From NCBI RefSeq assembly GCF_900182745.1, contig NZ_FXTY01000004.1, positions 372,001 to 436,000 of the forward strand: 64,000 bases of DNA, written 5' to 3'. Origin of the DNA: Shimia sagamensis. Its GTDB lineage: Bacteria; Pseudomonadota; Alphaproteobacteria; Rhodobacterales; Rhodobacteraceae. The translations under genes were made by a program, and so were the position numbers. Positions 55,807-63,859 of the stretch are shown in pieces. The stretch's first letter is position 1, and the number at the start of each line of letters is the position of its first letter. The notes under the pieces are model-generated. The model saw only the letters and a list, made by a program, of their open reading frames with translations, made no database searches and was not told where the DNA came from.

Positions 55807-55929
55807 ATGATGCAGCAAATCAAATCGGTTGTGCGCAACTCTGGCGATACATTGTTGCAGGACGCTATTGGCGGTTTGGCCTTGGTTTTCATGCTGGTGC
55901 TTGCGCTGCATGTTCCGGGTTTTGTGTGA
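55807..55929 (+). CDS. 40-residue single-pass membrane protein, probably SOS-regulated
   Basis: The product begins MMQQIKSVVRNSGDTLLQDA and ends IGGLALVFMLVLALHVPGFV. A short amphipathic, positively charged N-terminus precedes one transmembrane helix (residues ~20-37). AAGGAGAG lies 8 bases before the ATG at 55807, the strongest ribosome-binding site in the region, so this start and not the longer upstream frame is right. A LexA-type box lies upstream. SOS-induced single-helix proteins such as SidA of Caulobacter inhibit division; this could be an analogue, by context only. I recall similar small proteins in Rhodobacteraceae. Confidence 0.72.
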   Translation: MMQQIKSVVRNSGDTLLQDAIGGLALVFMLVLALHVPGFV

Positions 55930-56004
55930 GCTCTGATATGAGCTTTTGTGTTTGTTCTAGTTTGACGTGGTGAGTCTGATCTAATTCTGCCTGCGAATTT
56001 CGTG

Positions 56005-56168
56005 CCGGTCCGTCCGCGCATCTGTCCCCTAATTGATGCGTTTCGACTGACACTGCCTGTTCATAGTCCTCTTGGGGGTCTGCCTCCCCCTAAGTCGGAT
56101 GGCCCGGGTCCCACACGATACCGCTTGCGCTTGCCGCCGCCTTCCTTTGGGAAGTGCGGCGGTTTTTT
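56005..56168 (+). ncRNA. Candidate cloverleaf-like structured RNA with terminator (no known family recognised)
   Basis: P1: CCGGTCCGTCCG (56005-56016) with CGGATGGCCCGG (56096-56107), 12 positions, one mismatch and one wobble. Inside: P2 CGCATC (56017-56022)/GATGCG (56035-56040); P3 GACT (56045-56048)/AGTC (56065-56068); P4 CTTGGGGG (56071-56078)/CCCCC-T-AAG (56086-56094). A strong terminator follows at 56134. This fills most of a 307-base gap (55930-56236) with no coding signal. It may be a separate RNA (TTGACG at 55962 is a possible -35, with a poorly placed -10) or the 3' end of the 40-residue protein's mRNA. It lacks tRNA, SRP and tmRNA signatures. Confidence 0.5.
56134..56168 (+). terminator. 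Strong rho-independent terminator
   Basis: CCGCCGCCTTCC (56134-56145) pairs with GGAAG and GCGGCGG (56150-56162, one bulged T) over loop TTTG, then TTTTTT. Confidence 0.92.
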
Positions 56169-56236
56169 GTGGAGATGGCTCATAGAAGAAGCCGCGCGGC
56201 TGGAAAGATGGTCATGCAGATTGGGGAGGATGCTTT

Positions 56237-56689
56237 TTAGGCGCAGTTTGCCTGCTCTGCCGCGTCAAAAGCCTCGGCAGTGGCATCCAATGCCAGCATG
56301 ATGGAGGCATGGCGATTTTTGTAATCCCGCGCGGGGCGCAGCACTTCGAGGCCGTCAAAGGGTGCAGGCGGTGTGGCGCCATCTTGCTTTAGCATGGCTT
56401 TGAGCGCGTCACGTGCGGTTTCGATACCTTCGCGGGTTTGTCCCAAGACATTGGCGCCGACAACAGAGGCCGCGGCTTGGCCCAGGGCGCAGGCTTTGAC
56501 GTCTTGTCCAAAGCGGGCGATGCGCCCGTCCTCAATTGTGAGATCGACGGTCACAGTGCTGCCGCAGAGCGGCGAGCGCTTTTTCACGGTGGCATCAGGA
56601 GCCTCGAGCCGGTCCGTGTGCGGAATGGCTGCTGCGAGTTGCAGGATCTGGCCAGAGTAGAGCTTGATCAGGTCGGTTTCGCCGGACAT
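56237..56689 (-). CDS. IscU/NifU-like iron-sulfur cluster scaffold protein
   Basis: A 150-residue IscU-fold protein. Cys42 (SPLCGSTVTVDL) and Cys68 (KACALGQAAASV) match the first two cluster ligands; the third region reads KNRHASIML, with His127 but Ala at the place where IscU has its third Cys. A Cys at 149 lies at the very end. It may bind clusters differently or play another role; such proteins are annotated as Fe-S scaffold in this group. AGGAAA precedes the ATG at 56689. It is divergent from hisI with 67 bases between starts. Confidence 0.78.
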   Translation of the reverse strand: MSGETDLIKLYSGQILQLAAAIPHTDRLEAPDATVKKRSPLCGSTVTVDLTIEDGRIARFGQDVKACALGQAAASVVGANVLGQTREGIETARDALKAMLKQDGATPPAPFDGLEVLRPARDYKNRHASIMLALDATAEAFDAAEQANCA

Positions 56690-56756
56690 CGCGGTTTCCT
56701 TTTTTACGCCTTTCCTAGATAGAGAGGAAAATCGCGGATGCAAAGGGGACGATGGT

Positions 56757-57119
56757 ATGGGATTTGATCCAAAGGCGCTGAAGTACAATGAAGCTGGTTT
56801 GATCCCGGCAATTGCGCAAGACAGCAAAAGCGGCGAAGTGCTGATGATGGCATGGATGAACGCCGAAGCGGTGGCCAAGACGTTGGAGACCCAGAAGGTC
56901 ACTTATTGGAGCCGCTCGCGGCAGTCGTTTTGGATCAAGGGTGAGACCTCTGGCCATGTGCAGAAGCTGGTCGATTTCCGCTATGATTGTGATCAGGATT
57001 GTATTTTGGTGCTCGTTGAGCAGACCGGCGCAGCCTGCCACACCAACCGACGCACATGTTTTTACACGGCGGTGCGCGATGGTGAGACAGTGGAACTGAT
57101 GAAGCCATTGGAAGACTAA
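56757..57119 (+). CDS. hisI: Phosphoribosyl-AMP cyclohydrolase
   Basis: HisI opens the purine ring of PR-AMP, the third step of histidine synthesis, with zinc and magnesium. The 120-residue protein shows MMAWMNAEAVAKTLET, YWSRSRQSFWIKGETSGH, DCDQDCILVLVEQTGAACHT and CFYTAV, with Cys and Asp ligands in DCDQDC and Cys94/Cys101. It is the stand-alone form without a fused HisE. The ATG at 56757 has GGGGAC upstream. The 3' end overlaps the convergent gluQ stop by 4 bases. Confidence 0.96.
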   Translation: MGFDPKALKYNEAGLIPAIAQDSKSGEVLMMAWMNAEAVAKTLETQKVTYWSRSRQSFWIKGETSGHVQKLVDFRYDCDQDCILVLVEQTGAACHTNRRTCFYTAVRDGETVELMKPLED

Positions 57120-57958
57120 AGGCCAACCATGGCGCGGATGTCGGCGGGGGACGCCCCATCTGCGCGGTATTTGGCAATGGCGCGGGCGTCGTCTCGTTTG
57201 GCGAGGCGCTTGCCATTGTCGTCGCGGATCAATTTGTGGTGATGGTAGCGGGGCGTGGGTAGGCCGAGCAGGTTTTGCAGCACCACATGGATTGCAGTGG
57301 CGTCAAACAAGTCCGCGCCGCGAATGACATCCGTCACGCCAGTGGCGGCGTCATCTAGTACGACGGACAGGTGGTAAGATGCGGCCATGTTGGGGCGGGC
57401 CAGGACGACGTCGCCCACAGTTGAGACCATCGTGTCGAGACCTAAGGCGTGCGTGCCTGCGTGGTCCGGGCCGCTTTCCTCAAAATGTGCGGGCAGGGCC
57501 TTCTCGCAGGCGGCGCGCATGTTGAGACGGATGCATTTGGCGTCTGAATAGGCGTGTCCTGCATTGCGACATGTTCCCGAATAAATGCGCCCGTCGGGGC
57601 CAAATTGCGGGACGCCTTCTTGCGGAGCGTTTGCAGCGGCTTCGATGTCGCGGCGGGTGCAGGTGCAGGCATAGGTGAGGCCCATTTCCGAAAGCTTGTG
57701 CAATGTTGCGTCGTAATCAGCGAAGTGGTCGGACTGGCGGCGGACGGGCGTCTCCCAGGTGAGATCTAGCCAGGTGAGATCATCGTAGATTTGTTCTTCC
57801 CAGTGTAGGCGTGCGCGCGACTGATCAAGGTCATCGATGCGCAGGAAAAATGTGCCGCCAGCGACTTGCGCCATGTCGTGCGCCAGCATCGCCGAATAAG
57901 CATGCCCCAAATGCAAGGGGCCGGTTGGGGATGGGGCGAGGCGGGTGATAAAGGTCAC
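57116..57958 (-). CDS. gluQ: Glutamyl-Q tRNA(Asp) synthetase
   Basis: GluQ attaches glutamate to the queuosine of tRNA-Asp. The 280-residue protein resembles the catalytic half of glutamyl-tRNA synthetase and lacks an anticodon-binding domain: RLAPSPTGPLHLGHAYSAMLA (HIGH), FFLRIDDLDQSRAR, a zinc-type CTCTRRDIEAA with GTCRN, and the KMSKS-like GKRLAKRD. The start is GTG at 57958. Its stop overlaps hisI's end on the other strand. Confidence 0.92.
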   Translation of the reverse strand: MTFITRLAPSPTGPLHLGHAYSAMLAHDMAQVAGGTFFLRIDDLDQSRARLHWEEQIYDDLTWLDLTWETPVRRQSDHFADYDATLHKLSEMGLTYACTCTRRDIEAAANAPQEGVPQFGPDGRIYSGTCRNAGHAYSDAKCIRLNMRAACEKALPAHFEESGPDHAGTHALGLDTMVSTVGDVVLARPNMAASYHLSVVLDDAATGVTDVIRGADLFDATAIHVVLQNLLGLPTPRYHHHKLIRDDNGKRLAKRDDARAIAKYRADGASPADIRAMVGL

Positions 57959-57989
57959 AGTTCCAGTCGCTTATAGAGATGTCTTCACG

Positions 57990-58020
57990 AAAAGAGCAGG
58001 TCCGATTGGCCCGCTCTTTT
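57990..58020 (-). terminator. Terminator after trmFO
   Basis: AAAAGAGC (57990-57997) pairs with GCTCTTTT (58013-58020) with an inner GG/CC; on the minus strand it ends in TTTT. It lies between trmFO and gluQ, which share a strand. Confidence 0.65.
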
Positions 58021-58051
58021 GACGTTATTTGAAGATGCCTGAGCCGTCCAG

Positions 58052-59407
58052 TTACGCTTGTGCGTCCACCCAGGCCTGCCAATCCGCCTTGGCGCGGTCG
58101 GTGTAGGCTTTGTAACGGTCTTTGCGGCCGCGACGGCCGCCTTTGAGCCCTTCGACAGGTTGGAACAGACCAAAGTTCACGTTCATAGGCTGGAAAGTTT
58201 TGGCCTCTGCGCCTCCGGTAATGTGGTGCACCAGCGCCCCCATGGCGGTGTTTAGCGGGGCGGTGTCCTGCGGTTTTCCTAGGATCTCGGCAGCAGCCAA
58301 ACGGCCCGCGAGCAACCCCATGGCAGCGCTTTCCACATAGCCTTCTACCCCGGTGACCTGACCGGCAAAGCGGATGTTGGGACGGGACTTCAGGCGCATT
58401 TGGTCGTCCAAAAGTGTAGGCGAGTTGATGAAAGTGTTGCGGTGGATGCCGCCGAGGCGCGCAAAGGAAGCATTTTCCAGACCCGGGATCATCTTGAGGA
58501 CCTCAGTCTGAGCGCCGTATTTCATCTTGGTTTGAAAGCCCACAATGTTCAGAAGGGTTCCCAAAGCGTTGTCGCGGCGCAGCTGCACTACGGCATAAGG
58601 CTTGTCGTCTGGTTTGTGTGCGTTGGTCAGGCCAACTGGCTTCATCGGGCCAAAACGCAGGGTTTCGCGTCCACGTTCGGCCATGACTTCGATCGGCAGG
58701 CAGCCGTCAAAGTAGCCAGCGGTTTCGCCCTCATGGAATTCGGTTTTGTCCGCTGCCAGAAGCGCGTCGATGAAGGCCTCATATTGGTCTTTGGTCATCG
58801 GGCAGTTGAGATAGGCTTTTTGTTCTTCCTCGGTCTCGCCTTTGTCATAGCGGGATTGCAGCCAGGCCACGTCCATGTCGATGCTTTCGGCATAGATGAT
58901 GGGGGCGATGGCATCAAAGAAGGCCAGGCGGTCTGCGCCGGTTTCTTCTTGGATGGCCGCTCCAAGGGCTGTGGAGGTCAGCGGGCCGGTCGCGATGATC
59001 CAGTGGCCTTCGGTGGGCAGCTCGGAAATCTCGCCATATTCTACCGAAACATTGGGGTGATCCATCAGCGCAGCGGTCACGGATTCCGCAAACGGATCGC
59101 GGTCCACAGCGAGGGCGCCGCCTGCTGGTAAACGGTGTTTGTCTGCGGTGGCCATGATCAGCCCGTTTGCGGCGCGCATTTCCCAATGCAGCAGGCCAAC
59201 GGCGTTTTGCTCGTCGTCGTCAGAGCGGAAGGAGTTGGAACAGACCATTTCTGCCAGATGCCCGGTGCGGTGCGCAAAGGTTTCAACCTTGGGCCGCATT
59301 TCGTGGATCACCACGTTTACGCCCATATTTGCGGCCTGCCATGCGGCCTCCGCGCCGGCCATGCCGCCGCCCACGATATGCAATGTCTCTGTCATGGTGG
59401 CGGACAT
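58052..59407 (-). CDS. trmFO: Methylenetetrahydrofolate--tRNA-(uracil-5-)-methyltransferase TrmFO
   Basis: TrmFO makes ribothymidine at U54 of tRNA using methylenetetrahydrofolate and FAD. The 451-residue protein begins [21 protein letters not shown] (FAD-binding), then [33 protein letters not shown], and the C-terminal [16 protein letters not shown] and NVNFGLF motifs. ATGs at 59407 and 59395 are both possible; neither has a good ribosome-binding site. Confidence 0.95.
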   Translation of the reverse strand: MSATMTETLHIVGGGMAGAEAAWQAANMGVNVVIHEMRPKVETFAHRTGHLAEMVCSNSFRSDDDEQNAVGLLHWEMRAANGLIMATADKHRLPAGGALAVDRDPFAESVTAALMDHPNVSVEYGEISELPTEGHWIIATGPLTSTALGAAIQEETGADRLAFFDAIAPIIYAESIDMDVAWLQSRYDKGETEEEQKAYLNCPMTKDQYEAFIDALLAADKTEFHEGETAGYFDGCLPIEVMAERGRETLRFGPMKPVGLTNAHKPDDKPYAVVQLRRDNALGTLLNIVGFQTKMKYGAQTEVLKMIPGLENASFARLGGIHRNTFINSPTLLDDQMRLKSRPNIRFAGQVTGVEGYVESAAMGLLAGRLAAAEILGKPQDTAPLNTAMGALVHHITGGAEAKTFQPMNVNFGLFQPVEGLKGGRRGRKDRYKAYTDRAKADWQAWVDAQA

Positions 59408-59446
59408 AGGGCAGGGATGGGCGTTTGGGAAGAGGAAAGCGTAAAA

Positions 59447-59580
59447 GAGGCGCGCGCCTCACAAGTCAGAAGTAAGCAGTACAAAGTGACCTATGAGGCG
59501 CCGCGCAACCCGCGGTTCGGTAACGAGCCGAGCCGCTTAGCGAACTGGTGCCACACATGCGTGTGGTTCAAGTTGTTTTT
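59447..59580 (+). other. Hairpin-rich intergenic stretch of unknown role
   Basis: The 243-base gap (59408-59650) between trmFO and the enoyl-CoA hydratase gene holds no credible gene. It contains a 14-base palindrome GAGGCGCGCGCCTC (59447-59460), GCGGTTCGG/CCGAGCCGC (59512-59520 with 59528-59536) and CCACAC-ATGC-GTGTGG (59551-59566) followed by a T-rich run, a terminator-like end on the plus strand. A small RNA is possible but unsupported. Confidence 0.35.
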
Positions 59581-59650
59581 GTTGTGCCCAAGTTGATTAG
59601 GATTCGACACAGCTTTGTTGGAAAAACACCGTTTGGGGATTGGAAACGGG

Positions 59651-60436
59651 TTACTGATCCCAGGTTGGTGTTTGTTTATTGAGGAACGCCTCTATGCCAG
59701 CCTCAGTCTGCGCGTAGAGCATGTTTTCGACCATGACGCTACCAGCATGGGCGTAGGCTTGGTTCAGTGGCATTTGCAGTTGCTCATAGAAAGTTTGTTT
59801 GCCAATTTTCACAGCGGCAGAGAGCTTTTGCGCAATGGTTTCAGCAAGTTGCGTGGTTTCGGATTGCAGGTTCTCCTCAGGCACTACGCGATTGATCAAG
59901 CCCAAGGTTTCGGCCCGGGTGGCGTCAATGAACTGTCCTGTAGTTAGCATTTCAAACGCCTGCTTGCGCGGGATGTTACGGGTTAGAGCCACCATGGGGG
60001 TGGAGCAAAACAGGCCGATGTTCACGCCGTTCACGCCAAAGCGGGTGCCTTTGGCAGCCACAGCCATATCGCAGGTGGCAACCAGCTGGCAGCCTGCGGC
60101 GGTGGCAATGCCGTGCACCTGTGCGATGACTGGTTGGGGCAGCTGTTGGATGGTCTGCATCATCGTGGCGCAGCGGTTGAACAGATCCGCAAAATAGTCG
60201 CGACCGCCATCCTCAGATTGGCGTCCGGCCGTCATTTGTTTGAGATCGTGCCCGGCGCAGAAGGCTTTGCCGCTGCCAGACAGCGTGATGGCACGGATGG
60301 AGGTGTCGTCTTTGAGGGTGTCAAACTCATTTTGTAGCGCGGCGAGCATCTCGTCTGACAGGGCGTTCAGGCGTTCAGGCGCATTCATGGTGAGATGCGC
60401 CACTGCGTTTGTGTCGCGACGTTCCAAAAGTGTCAT
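59651..60436 (-). CDS. Enoyl-CoA hydratase/isomerase family protein
   Basis: A 261-residue crotonase-fold protein. Oxyanion-hole segments are FCAGHDLKQM and GIATAAGCQLVATCDMAVAAKGTRFGVNGVNIGLFCSTP. The residue equivalent to the second catalytic Glu appears not to be Glu, resembling the ECHDC3 type whose activity is unclear. GGAGGAG precedes the ATG at 60436. It is divergent from a PaaI-type thioesterase with 56 bases between starts, so the two probably share control and act on CoA esters. Confidence 0.82.
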   Translation of the reverse strand: MTLLERRDTNAVAHLTMNAPERLNALSDEMLAALQNEFDTLKDDTSIRAITLSGSGKAFCAGHDLKQMTAGRQSEDGGRDYFADLFNRCATMMQTIQQLPQPVIAQVHGIATAAGCQLVATCDMAVAAKGTRFGVNGVNIGLFCSTPMVALTRNIPRKQAFEMLTTGQFIDATRAETLGLINRVVPEENLQSETTQLAETIAQKLSAAVKIGKQTFYEQLQMPLNQAYAHAGSVMVENMLYAQTEAGIEAFLNKQTPTWDQ

Positions 60437-60492
60437 CTTGCTCTCCTCCCAAGTTGGCGCGAGGGTAGCGCGGGAAGAGACGGAGGAAAAGC

Positions 60493-60918
60493 ATGCAAGC
60501 CGTGATGACTGCAGAAGAAATGGGCGCGTGGCTCGAGCAGGTATTCCCACAGGTCAAAGATGATTTTGTTGTGGAGCACGTAGATGGGGTTAACACGGTG
60601 ATGAGGATGATGGTTCAGGATCGCCATTTGCGCCCAGGTGGCACAGTCTCGGGGCCATCGATGTTTGCTTTAGCAGATGTGTCGGCCTACGTGGCAACCA
60701 TGGCCATCATTGGCAAAGAGGCGTTGACGGTTACCACTAATTGTTCGTTGGATTTCATGCGCAAGCCGGAGGCGGGCAAAGATTTGATTGCCAAAACGCA
60801 GCTGTTGAAGTTGGGGCGGACGCTGTCTGTGTCAAACGTGCTGATATACTCGGAAGACTCAGAGGCGCCTGTGGCGCGGGCCAATATGACCTACGCAATT
60901 CCGCCACGTAAAAGCTAA
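60493..60918 (+). CDS. PaaI-type hot-dog thioesterase
   Basis: A 141-residue hot-dog protein. The signature HLRPGGTVSGPSMFALADVSAYVATM (residues ~40-65) with the acidic Asp, and TTNCSLDFMRKPEAGKDLIA after it, match PaaI thioesterases, which hydrolyse aromatic or short acyl-CoA esters. The start has GGAGG upstream. It is divergent from the enoyl-CoA hydratase-like gene and convergent with the DUF1127 gene. Confidence 0.83.
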   Translation: MQAVMTAEEMGAWLEQVFPQVKDDFVVEHVDGVNTVMRMMVQDRHLRPGGTVSGPSMFALADVSAYVATMAIIGKEALTVTTNCSLDFMRKPEAGKDLIAKTQLLKLGRTLSVSNVLIYSEDSEAPVARANMTYAIPPRKS

Positions 60919-60923
60919 CCCAA

Positions 60924-60953
60924 ACAAAAAAGGGGTCGGGACAAGCCCGACCC
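60924..60953 (-). terminator. Terminator of the DUF1127 gene
   Basis: GGGTCGGG (60933-60940), loop ACAAG, CCCGACCC (60946-60953); on the minus strand the stem is followed by a run of six T. Confidence 0.88.
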
Positions 60954-60977
60954 AGTGGAAGAGGCGTCTGACGGGGA

Positions 60978-61208
60978 TCAGAACTGCCACATCATTTTAC
61001 GCGCCTCGATCCGGGCGTCATGCAATGTCAATCCAACATCTTCCAGCTGCGCTTTGTTCAGCTTGGCGAGCGCTCGGCGGGTGCGGGCGCGTTTGTCCCA
61101 TTCCGTGACCACTGCCGCAAACGACAGCGCCGCACGTGCAGCAACTGGAAGTTGCGCGTTTGCGTTGTGGTTTGTCAGGATTTGCAGGTTTGTTGTGGTC
61201 ATTGTCAT
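60978..61208 (-). CDS. DUF1127 small protein
   Basis: A 76-residue protein. The C-terminal DUF1127 segment reads WDKRARTRRALAKLNKAQLEDVGLT then ARIEARKMMWQF, Arg/Lys-rich, in the form known from alphaproteobacterial small proteins linked to RNA binding or phosphate metabolism in some species. The ATG at 61208 has GGAG 6 bases upstream; nearby ATGs at 61214 and 61202 are less well spaced. An ATTGTATTGATACAAT site sits right upstream, and a MocR gene is divergent, so it is probably controlled by that regulator. Confidence 0.8.
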   Translation of the reverse strand: MTMTTTNLQILTNHNANAQLPVAARAALSFAAVVTEWDKRARTRRALAKLNKAQLEDVGLTLHDARIEARKMMWQF

Positions 61209-61221
61209 GGTCATCTCCAAT

Positions 61222-61237
61222 ATTGTATTGATACAAT
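61222..61237. promoter_or_regulatory. MocR-type operator, copy 1
   Basis: ATTGTATTGATACAAT, perfect palindromic arms ATTGTAT/ATACAAT around TG, 14 bases upstream of the DUF1127 start. Confidence 0.65.
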
Positions 61238-61294
61238 CCTTAAATTTGTTACAAGGGCGGTGTACCCCTGCTGTGGCACAATTGCGAGGAAAAC

Positions 61295-61311
61295 ATTGTG
61301 ATTGATACAAT
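61295..61311. promoter_or_regulatory. MocR-type operator, copy 2, over the regulator's start codon
   Basis: ATTGTGATTGATACAAT: the right half TTGATACAAT is exact, the left half carries a one-base change of spacing. It covers the GTG start at 61298. Confidence 0.55.
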
Positions 61312-62692
61312 ATGGCCCCCTAGTTTTGAAAGCTGTACCGATCCGAAATACATTGTATTGATACAATCACTTCGCGGTGCGGTGCGCAGTGGGCATCTAC
61401 CTGTTGGGGAGAAGCTTCCACCTGTGCGTGAGTTAGCTTGGCGCTTGGGCATCACGCCCGGTACGGTGGCACGGGCCTATAAATTGGCGGTGGAAGAAGG
61501 GTTGTTGGAGACCACAGTGGGGCGCGGCACCTTTGTGGCGGACGGGCGACCAGAGACGGTGCTGCCGCCCGAGCCGTTGATCTCGCTTTCGCAAACGGAA
61601 GACCTTGATATGCGGGCGGTGCGCGTGCCAGATGTGGGGCAGGATCGCGTCATCCGAGAGGCGATGGCCCGCGTCGCGGCGCATGGTGACATGTCATATT
61701 TGTTGTGTCCGACGTCTGCCACGGACCTGCATGCGCGTCAGGCGGTGGTTAACTGGATTGGTCCGGATGTTGCGGGACGGATCACTGCAGAAGATATTGT
61801 GTTGACCATGGGGGCCCAGAACGCCTCGGTGACGGCGCTGCAATGCTGTTTGCATGGCGCGCATCCGGTCATTTTGACTGAGGCGGTGACTTTCCCCGGT
61901 GTCCGTCATGCTGGGCGTTTGTTGCGGGCAGAGGTGATTGGTGTGGAGATGGACGCACATGGGATGCGGCCGGAGAAGTTGGAAGAGGCGCTGAGGCGCC
62001 ACGGCGGGCAGGTGTTAGTGACCTCGGCGCAGGCGCACAGTCCGACAGCAATCAAAGTACCGCTGGAGCGGCGGCAGGAGATCGCAGCGATCGCGCGGCG
62101 CTATAATTTGCAGATCATTGAGGATGATTGCCACGCTTTAGGACCGGCGGATACGCCATCGTATCGGGCGCTTTGTCCGAATCGCGCTTGGTATATCGGC
62201 TCGCTCACCAAATCAGTCTCAGCGTCCCTGCGGTTTGGATACCTTGTGGCTCCGGAGGGCAGTTCGCAAACTGCACGGCACGTGGCTCAGTCGATGTTTT
62301 ACGGATTGCCGCAGCCGATGCTCGACATCTGTGCTGACTTGATCCAGAGCGGTCAGGCGGACGAGATCCGGCAACGGATTGTGCGCTTTGTCAACAAGCG
62401 TGTGCAGCTGGCTGTCAATGTGCTTGGCAGCTGGGACATTCGCTGGCGGCCGTTTGTGCCTTTCATTTGGCTTAAGTTGCCACATGGCTGGCGCGGGTCC
62501 ACGTTTGTGCGGGCTTGTGATGCGGAAGGCATACGGATCAAGTCGGCAGATGAATACGTGCTGGCAGATGGGCGGGCGCCAAATGCGGTACGCATTGCTT
62601 TGGCTCCACAAGTATCTGAGGCGGATTTGCGGGCGGCGCTGGAAAACATGTCGGAAATGCTGTCAAAACCGCTGCAACATGCACCGGTATAA
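61298..62692 (+). CDS. MocR/PdxR-type GntR regulator with aminotransferase domain
   Basis: A 464-residue regulator. Residues ~18-80 are a GntR winged helix (GHLPVGEKLPPVRELAWRLG, then ITPGTVARAYKLAVEEGLLET). The rest is a fold-type I aminotransferase-like domain with IIEDDCHALG and the PLP-binding Lys in YIGSLTKSVSASLRFGYLV. MocR proteins sense PLP or amino compounds. The GTG start has GAGGAAAA upstream. Three palindromic sites flank or lie in the gene, so it is probably autoregulated. It is divergent from the DUF1127 gene. Confidence 0.9.
   Translation: MIDTIWPPSFESCTDPKYIVLIQSLRGAVRSGHLPVGEKLPPVRELAWRLGITPGTVARAYKLAVEEGLLETTVGRGTFVADGRPETVLPPEPLISLSQTEDLDMRAVRVPDVGQDRVIREAMARVAAHGDMSYLLCPTSATDLHARQAVVNWIGPDVAGRITAEDIVLTMGAQNASVTALQCCLHGAHPVILTEAVTFPGVRHAGRLLRAEVIGVEMDAHGMRPEKLEEALRRHGGQVLVTSAQAHSPTAIKVPLERRQEIAAIARRYNLQIIEDDCHALGPADTPSYRALCPNRAWYIGSLTKSVSASLRFGYLVAPEGSSQTARHVAQSMFYGLPQPMLDICADLIQSGQADEIRQRIVRFVNKRVQLAVNVLGSWDIRWRPFVPFIWLKLPHGWRGSTFVRACDAEGIRIKSADEYVLADGRAPNAVRIALAPQVSEADLRAALENMSEMLSKPLQHAPV
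61352..61367. promoter_or_regulatory. MocR-type operator, copy 3, inside the regulator's coding region
   Basis: ATTGTATTGATACAAT, identical to copy 1, coding for the IVLIQ stretch at residues 19-23 of the regulator. Confidence 0.6.
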
Positions 62693-62757
62693 TGGGGTAA
62701 GATGATACCTAAATCATAAGTCATTGAAAAGGAATGGTTATTTTGACTTGTGTGCGC

Positions 62758-62785
62758 TTGACGTGACGCGGCGGTGCTTTATAAC
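62758..62785 (+). promoter_or_regulatory. Sigma70-type promoter of rplM-rpsI
   Basis: TTGACG (62758-62763), 16-base spacer, TATAAC (62780-62785), giving a start near 62792 and a leader of about 60 bases before rplM. Confidence 0.65.
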
Positions 62786-62851
62786 CCGGCCATCGTATTT
62801 TGATGCGTCGGGCAACCGAAGTATCTGTCAACCAATCGTGGAAGACCTAAC

Positions 62852-63313
62852 ATGAAAACCTTCTCTGCTACTCCGGCAGACATCGAAAAGAAATGGATCA
62901 TCATCGACGCCGAAGGCGTGGTGCTGGGCCGTCTCGCGTCGATCATCGCCATGCGCCTGCGCGGCAAGCACAAGGCGTCCTTTACTCCGAACATGGACAT
63001 GGGTGACAACGTCATCGTGATCAATGCGGATAAAATCCAATTGACCGGCAAAAAGCGCGCGGACAAAACCTACTACTGGCACACTGGCCACCCGGGCGGC
63101 ATCAAATCCCGCACCGCAGGTCAGATCCTGGAAGGTGAGCACCCAGAGCGCGTTGTGACCAAAGCGGTTCAGCGTATGCTGCCAGGCAACCGCCTGTCCC
63201 GTAAGGTTATGACCAACCTGCGCGTATATGCCGGTGCTGAGCACCCGCATGAAGCACAGGCCCCAGAAGTGCTGGACGTGAAGTCCATGAACAGCAAAAA
63301 CACCCGGAGCTAA
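62852..63313 (+). CDS. rplM: 50S ribosomal protein L13
   Basis: L13 is an early-assembly protein of the large subunit. The 153-residue product has [77 protein letters not shown] and [16 protein letters not shown], all family signatures. It starts the rplM-rpsI operon, with 3 bases to rpsI. Codon use is strongly biased to favoured codons, as expected. Confidence 0.98.
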   Translation: MKTFSATPADIEKKWIIIDAEGVVLGRLASIIAMRLRGKHKASFTPNMDMGDNVIVINADKIQLTGKKRADKTYYWHTGHPGGIKSRTAGQILEGEHPERVVTKAVQRMLPGNRLSRKVMTNLRVYAGAEHPHEAQAPEVLDVKSMNSKNTRS

Positions 63314-63316
63314 TCA

Positions 63317-63802
63317 ATGGCTGATCAAATCAACTCGCTTGAAGAGCTGAACGCCGTTGCTGGTGAAGAAGCTGTTGTAGAAGTTGCGGCACCGCGTGAG
63401 CCGGTACGTGACGAGCTCGGTCGTTCTTATGCGACTGGTAAACGTAAAGACGCTGTTGCCCGCGTTTGGATCAAGCCGGGTTCCGGCAAGGTCATCGTAA
63501 ACGGCAAGGACCAAGACGTGTATTTTGCCCGTCCGGTTCTGCAGCTGATCCTGCGTCAGCCTATGCAGGTTGCCGGCGTTGAAGGTGAATTCGACGTTTA
63601 CGCCACCGTCAAAGGCGGCGGTCTGACCGGTCAAGCTGGTGCGGTTAAGCACGGGATTTCCAAAGCTCTGCAGCTTTATGAACCCTCCCTGCGTGGCGCC
63701 CTGAAAGCCGCCGGCTTCCTGACACGCGACAGCCGCGTTGTGGAACGTAAGAAATACGGTAAGCGCAAAGCGCGTCGTTCGTTCCAGTTCTCCAAGCGTT
63801 AA
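63317..63802 (+). CDS. rpsI: 30S ribosomal protein S9
   Basis: S9 sits in the head of the small subunit with its C-terminal tail near the P-site tRNA. The 161-residue product has an acidic N-terminal extension of about 35 residues ([20 protein letters not shown]) as in other alphaproteobacteria, then [45 protein letters not shown], and the end [18 protein letters not shown]. Confidence 0.98.
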   Translation: MADQINSLEELNAVAGEEAVVEVAAPREPVRDELGRSYATGKRKDAVARVWIKPGSGKVIVNGKDQDVYFARPVLQLILRQPMQVAGVEGEFDVYATVKGGGLTGQAGAVKHGISKALQLYEPSLRGALKAAGFLTRDSRVVERKKYGKRKARRSFQFSKR

Positions 63803-63826
63803 TCGCTGGACAACAAGATATTTTGG

Positions 63827-63859
63827 AAAGGCCGCTCTTTGGGAGCGGCCTTTTCTTTT
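63827..63859 (+). terminator. Terminator of rplM-rpsI
   Basis: AAAGGCCGCTC (63827-63837) pairs with GAGCGGCCTTT (63843-63853), 11 perfect pairs over a 5-base loop, then TCTTTTG. Confidence 0.92.
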
